A stretch of 8,923 nucleotides of DNA from positions 1 through 8,923 of the forward strand of contig CALMNS010000220.1 in the NCBI GenBank assembly GCA_937871635.1, given 5' to 3'. Numbering within the stretch: position 1 is the stretch's first letter; each line of letters opens with the position of its first letter. Below, one piece after another: positions 6,258 through 8,923 of this stretch. Made by a program: the position numbers and the translations under genes. Under the pieces are notes generated by a model. The model saw nothing but the letters and a program-made list of their open reading frames with translations. It searched no databases and was not told where the DNA came from. The DNA comes from an uncultured Solirubrobacter sp. (GTDB lineage: Bacteria; Actinomycetota; Thermoleophilia; Solirubrobacterales; Solirubrobacteraceae).

Positions 6258-7249
6258 GCGGCCGCGCTCTCGGGCTCGGCCGCGCCCTCGAGCCGCGAGC
6301 CGGTCACCGCCGCGAAGACGTCGTCGAGCGTCGGCGACTCGACCTCGACCGACGCGACCGCCACGCCGCGCTCGTCGAGCGCGCGGATGGCCGGCGGGAT
6401 CGCCTCCTTGCCGCGGACCGTGCGGACCACGACGCGCTCGGGCGTGCCGCCGGGAGCGCACGGCTCGACCCGGCCGAGCTCGCGCAGCGCCTCGCGGGCG
6501 GCGTCGGCGTCGGCGGGGTCGTCGACGGTGACGATGAGCATCGGCTCCCCGACGCGGGCCTTGAGCACGTCGGGCGTTCCCTCCGCCTCGAGCCGGCCTC
6601 CGGCGATGATGCCGACCCGGTCGGCGAGCTGCTCGGCCTCCTCGAGGTACTGCGTGGTGAGGAAGACGGTCGTGCCCTCGTCGTTGAGCGAGCGGACCTC
6701 GCGCCACAGCGCCGCCCGGCTCGTGGGATCGAGGCCCGTGGTCGGCTCGTCGAGGAAGAGCACGTCGGGCCGGTGCACGAGGGCGAGGGCCAGGTCGAGG
6801 CGGCGCCGCATGCCGCCCGAGTAGCCGCCCACCCGCCGGTCGCCGGCGGTGGTGAGCCCCACCCGGTCGAGCAGCTCCGACGCGCGCCGCTTGGCCTCGC
6901 TGCCGCGCAGCGCGTGCAGGGCGCCCTGCATCCGCAGCAGCTCGCGGCCGGTCATCAGGGGGTCGATCGCCGCCTCCTGGAGCGCGACGCCGATCGAGCG
7001 GCGGACGCGGTCGGCGTCCGTGACGACGTCGTAGCCGGCGACGCGGGCCGAGCCGCTCGTCGGGCGCAGCAGCGTGGTGAGGATGCGGACGAGCGTCGTC
7101 TTGCCGGCGCCGTTCGGCCCGAGGAAGCCGTAGATCTCCCCGCCCCGGACCTCGAGGTCGAGCCCGTCGACGGCGCGGATGCCGCCCTTGAACTCGCGGA
7201 CGAGGCCGCGGACCTCGACGGCGGGGGCGGCGGCGTCGAGCGGTGGCAT
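6254..7249 (-). CDS. ABC transporter ATP-binding protein, DrrA (daunorubicin-resistance) type
   Basis: This 331-residue soluble ATPase powers the two ABC-2 permeases downstream. Motifs are Walker A GPNGAGKTT (44-52), Q-loop Q91 (VALQEAA), signature YSGGM (143-147) followed by RRRLDLALAL, Walker B VLFLDEP (163-169, catalytic E168), and D-loop GLDP. The switch position reads TTQYLEEAEQLADR with Q199 in place of the usual histidine, which I recall as a hallmark of DrrA-like proteins. The C-terminal extension of about 100 residues includes ESPTLDDVFAAVTG, also DrrA-like and known in DrrA to support assembly with the permease. The start is ATG 7249, a sensible distance (about 40 residues) before Walker A. 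It is the first gene of a three-gene operon divergent from the APC permease. TAGTGT at 7264-7259 could be a -10 box for a nearly leaderless message. Drug export is not shown; many DrrABC-like systems have other substrates. Confidence 0.93.
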   Translation of the reverse strand: MPPLDAAAPAVEVRGLVREFKGGIRAVDGLDLEVRGGEIYGFLGPNGAGKTTLVRILTTLLRPTSGSARVAGYDVVTDADRVRRSIGVALQEAAIDPLMTGRELLRMQGALHALRGSEAKRRASELLDRVGLTTAGDRRVGGYSGGMRRRLDLALALVHRPDVLFLDEPTTGLDPTSRAALWREVRSLNDEGTTVFLTTQYLEEAEQLADRVGIIAGGRLEAEGTPDVLKARVGEPMLIVTVDDPADADAAREALRELGRVEPCAPGGTPERVVVRTVRGKEAIPPAIRALDERGVAVASVEVESPTLDDVFAAVTGSRLEGAAEPESAAA

Positions 7250-7316
7250 CGGCTCGCCACACTAGAGGGCCTGCGGTACGGTCCCGCGCGACTTGGACCG
7301 GACCAAAGGAGACAGA
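7250..7316. promoter_or_regulatory. Divergent promoter region between the exporter operon and the APC permease gene
   Basis: In these 67 bases TACGGT (7277-7282, plus) and TAGTGT (7264-7259, minus) fit the loose TANNNT -10 pattern, putting RNA starts near 7289 and 7252. No convincing -35 boxes are seen. Three copies of GGACC in either orientation (7280-7284 inverted, 7295-7299, 7300-7304) cluster just before the permease ribosome site and could be an operator. Confidence 0.4.
7306..7311 (+). promoter_or_regulatory. Ribosome binding site of the APC permease gene
   Basis: AAGGAG is followed after 5 bases by GTG 7317. This decides the start against the upstream in-frame TTG at 7293, which precedes and would contain the site. 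Confidence 0.75.
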
Positions 7317-8807
7317 GTGCAGGAACGGTCGGAGCACGGCTTGAAGCGGGGCGCGCTCGGGTTCCTCGGGACGCTGACCATCGGCGTGGCCTCCGTGGCT
7401 CCGGCCTACAGCCTGGCGGCGATCCTCGGCCTGACCTCCGCCGAGGTGGGCGAGCAGCTCCCCGCGGTGATCCTCCTGTCCTTCGTCCCCATGCTCTTCG
7501 TGGCGTCGGCCTACTACTACCTCAACCGCGCCGACCCCGACTGCGGCACCACCTTCGCCTGGGCCAGCCGAGCGCTCGGGCCCACGGCGGGCTGGCTGGC
7601 CGGCTGGGCGATCCTCACGGCGGGCGTCATCGTCATCGGGCTGCTCGCCAACACGGCCGCCCTGTACTCGCTCGAGTTCGTCGGCTGGCAGGCCGGGGCG
7701 GGGTCCCAGACCGCCGTGACCGCCCTCGCGGTCGTCTACATCATCGGCGCGACGCTCCTGACGGTGCGCGGCACGGAGATCTCCGCCCGGGCCCAGTACG
7801 CGCTGCTCACGGTCCAGATCGTCTCGTTGCTGCTGTTCGCGGTGGTCGTCCTGGTCAAGGTGCTCGCCGACGACGGCGGGGCGACGTCGGTCAAGCCCGA
7901 GGCGAGCTGGTTCTCGCCGTTCGCCGTCGACGGCGTGTCGCCGCTCGTCGCGGGCCTGCTGCTCGGCGTGTTCGCCTACTGGGGCTGGGACTCGGCGGTG
8001 GCGGTCAACGAGGAGACGTCGAACTCGAGCACGAGCCCGGGCAAGGCCGCGGTGGTCTCGACGCTCGTGCTGCTCGGGATCTACCTGCTGGTCTCGACCG
8101 CCTCGGTGGCCTGGCTCGGCGCCGATGCGCTGGCCGAGACGGAGGACGAGGGCGTCCTCGGCCTGATCTCGGGTCAGGTCTTTGCGTCGCCGCTCGACAA
8201 GCTCGTCGTGCTCGGCGTCGCGCTCTCGGCGCTGTCCTCCACCCAGACCACCGTCCTGCCGTCCTCGCGGACGGTGCTCTCGATGGCGAGGCACGGGGCC
8301 TACCCCGCGTCGTTCGGGCGCGTGCACGAGCGCTTCCTGACCCCCCACGTGGCGACGATCGGCGTCGGGGGGCTCGCGCTCGTCTACTACGTGATCTTCT
8401 CCGTGTTCTCCGAGAGCTTCTACGAGGAGAGCCTGGGAACGCTCGGGCTGCTGATCTGCGCGAACTACGGCATCAACGCGCTGGCCTGTGTCGTGTTCTT
8501 CCGGCGGCGCTTCGCCGGCAACCCGAGGCTCGCGTTGCTCGCCGGCGTGCTGCCGGCGATCGGGTTCCTGGTCTTCGCCTACCTGGCCGGCAAGACGATC
8601 TGGGACCTCGCGGAGCGGGGACTCGAGGACACCGCCTACTACCTGGGGATCCAAGCGCCGCTGACGATCACCATCGCGCTGTTCGTCCTCGGGCTCGTCC
8701 TGCTCGTCGCGTGGCGGGGGTCCGGTGGGCGCGACTTCTTCGGGCGCCGGCGCCAGACCGCCGACGAGGCCGAGCACGACCGCGACGTCCCCTCCGTCGT
8801 CGCTTAG
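7317..8807 (+). CDS. APC-family amino acid/polyamine permease
   Basis: This 496-residue inner-membrane protein has about 12 hydrophobic helices, the standard size and topology of the amino acid-polyamine-organocation family, whose members take up amino acids or amines, mostly by proton symport or exchange. Helix 1 carries LTIGVASVAPAYSLAAILG (20-38), the broken substrate-binding helix. Helix 3 begins after LGPTAGWLAGWAI, and helix 6 has WGWDSAVAVNEET (222-234), another unwound binding region with conserved acidic and polar residues. Around residues 317-340, SRTVLSMARHGAYPASFGRVHERFLTP is the family's cytoplasmic loop. The C-terminal tail is charged (RRRQTADEAEHDRD) and cytoplasmic. GTG 7317 is chosen because AAGGAG lies 5 bases before it. 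The gene diverges from the DrrABC-like operon, and its stop overlaps a convergent gene by 4 bases. Family is certain; substrate cannot be told from the sequence. Confidence 0.93.
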   Translation: MQERSEHGLKRGALGFLGTLTIGVASVAPAYSLAAILGLTSAEVGEQLPAVILLSFVPMLFVASAYYYLNRADPDCGTTFAWASRALGPTAGWLAGWAILTAGVIVIGLLANTAALYSLEFVGWQAGAGSQTAVTALAVVYIIGATLLTVRGTEISARAQYALLTVQIVSLLLFAVVVLVKVLADDGGATSVKPEASWFSPFAVDGVSPLVAGLLLGVFAYWGWDSAVAVNEETSNSSTSPGKAAVVSTLVLLGIYLLVSTASVAWLGADALAETEDEGVLGLISGQVFASPLDKLVVLGVALSALSSTQTTVLPSSRTVLSMARHGAYPASFGRVHERFLTPHVATIGVGGLALVYYVIFSVFSESFYEESLGTLGLLICANYGINALACVVFFRRRFAGNPRLALLAGVLPAIGFLVFAYLAGKTIWDLAERGLEDTAYYLGIQAPLTITIALFVLGLVLLVAWRGSGGRDFFGRRRQTADEAEHDRDVPSVVA

Positions 8808-8923
8808 CGCACGAGGTGCATCCCGAGCCGGGCGGGCAGGTCGGCCACCGCCCGGGTGAGCGGGTCCGCACGCCCGCCGCTCTCCTCGGCCGCCTCCTTG
8901 GCGACCAGCGCGCGGCGGACGAG
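8804..8923 (-). CDS. C-terminal end of an unidentified protein (rest outside window)
   Basis: On the minus strand a frame runs from the window edge to TAA (8806-8804), 39 codons. It has a clear coding signature for this genome: all but one third position are G or C, while second positions are mixed. The visible residues include ALVAKEAAEESGG and end in LPARLGMHLVR, an acidic helix then a short basic tail. I do not recognise the family. Its stop overlaps the APC permease stop by 4 bases (TTAG), the same arrangement seen at the other two convergent junctions, which adds support. Another minus-strand frame across the same bases (8668-8871) lacks this codon signature and runs antisense to the permease. 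Confidence 0.65.
   Translation of the reverse strand, partial: LVRRALVAKEAAEESGGRADPLTRAVADLPARLGMHLVR
8828..8855 (+). terminator. Possible hairpin past the APC permease gene
   Basis: CCGGGCGG (8828-8835) and CCGCCCGG (8848-8855) are exact reverse complements with a 12-base loop, starting 20 bases after the permease stop and inside the convergent gene. There is no T-run. It may be a U-poor terminator or simply a product of the GC-rich coding sequence. Confidence 0.25.

Noticed and set aside
7293..7316. TTG 7293 as the start of the APC permease
   Set aside because: The ribosome site AAGGAG lies inside this extension and is correctly spaced for GTG 7317.
6258..8777. Minus-strand extension of the proximal permease frame to a protein of about 1100 residues
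   Set aside because: It is out of frame over the ATPase and antisense to the APC permease; the ABC-2 domain is complete from TTG 6257.
1..8923. tRNA, rRNA, CRISPR array, insertion sequence, attachment site or riboswitch
   Set aside because: No regularly spaced repeats, transposase or integrase coding, or cloverleaf-like stretches were noticed, and the gaps between genes (at most 67 bases) leave no room for most of them.

Overview
The window is very GC-rich, with third codon positions almost all G or C, and gene-dense: no gap between genes exceeds 67 bases. An actinobacterium is the best guess. The SerC is of the actinobacterial/mycobacterial type, SerA is the long type I form with an extra domain before ACT, and several starts are GTG or TTG. 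I cannot fix the genus; a deep-branching lineage such as Thermoleophilia is only a guess.

Left part (1-4679): the 3' end of a class I SAM-dependent methyltransferase gene is followed after 10 bases by ilvC (ketol-acid reductoisomerase, branched-chain amino acid synthesis). Converging on ilvC is a MarR-family gene that is recognisably a one-cysteine OhrR-type peroxide sensor. It is divided by only 40 bases from the divergent pair serC-serA (phosphoserine aminotransferase and 3-phosphoglycerate dehydrogenase), which overlap by 4 bases and make up two of the three steps to L-serine.

Middle part (4676-7249, minus strand): a DrrABC-like ABC-2 exporter operon, read right to left as one ATPase and then two paralogous six-helix permeases. 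It converges on serA. Divergent from it, across a 67-base promoter region, is an APC-family amino acid permease (7317-8807). At the right edge is the C-terminal end of an unidentified minus-strand gene.

All the main genes are intact and belong to known families. I do not see a clear-cut undescribed system. The points worth a second look are regulatory or architectural. They are the OhrR-like sensor wedged into an amino-acid biosynthesis block with no ohr gene in view, its very compact divergent promoter, a 10-bp perfect hairpin just past ilvC inside the opposing ohrR-like coding region, three convergent junctions that all overlap by exactly four bases, and a cluster of GGACC half-sites between the exporter operon and the amino acid permease.
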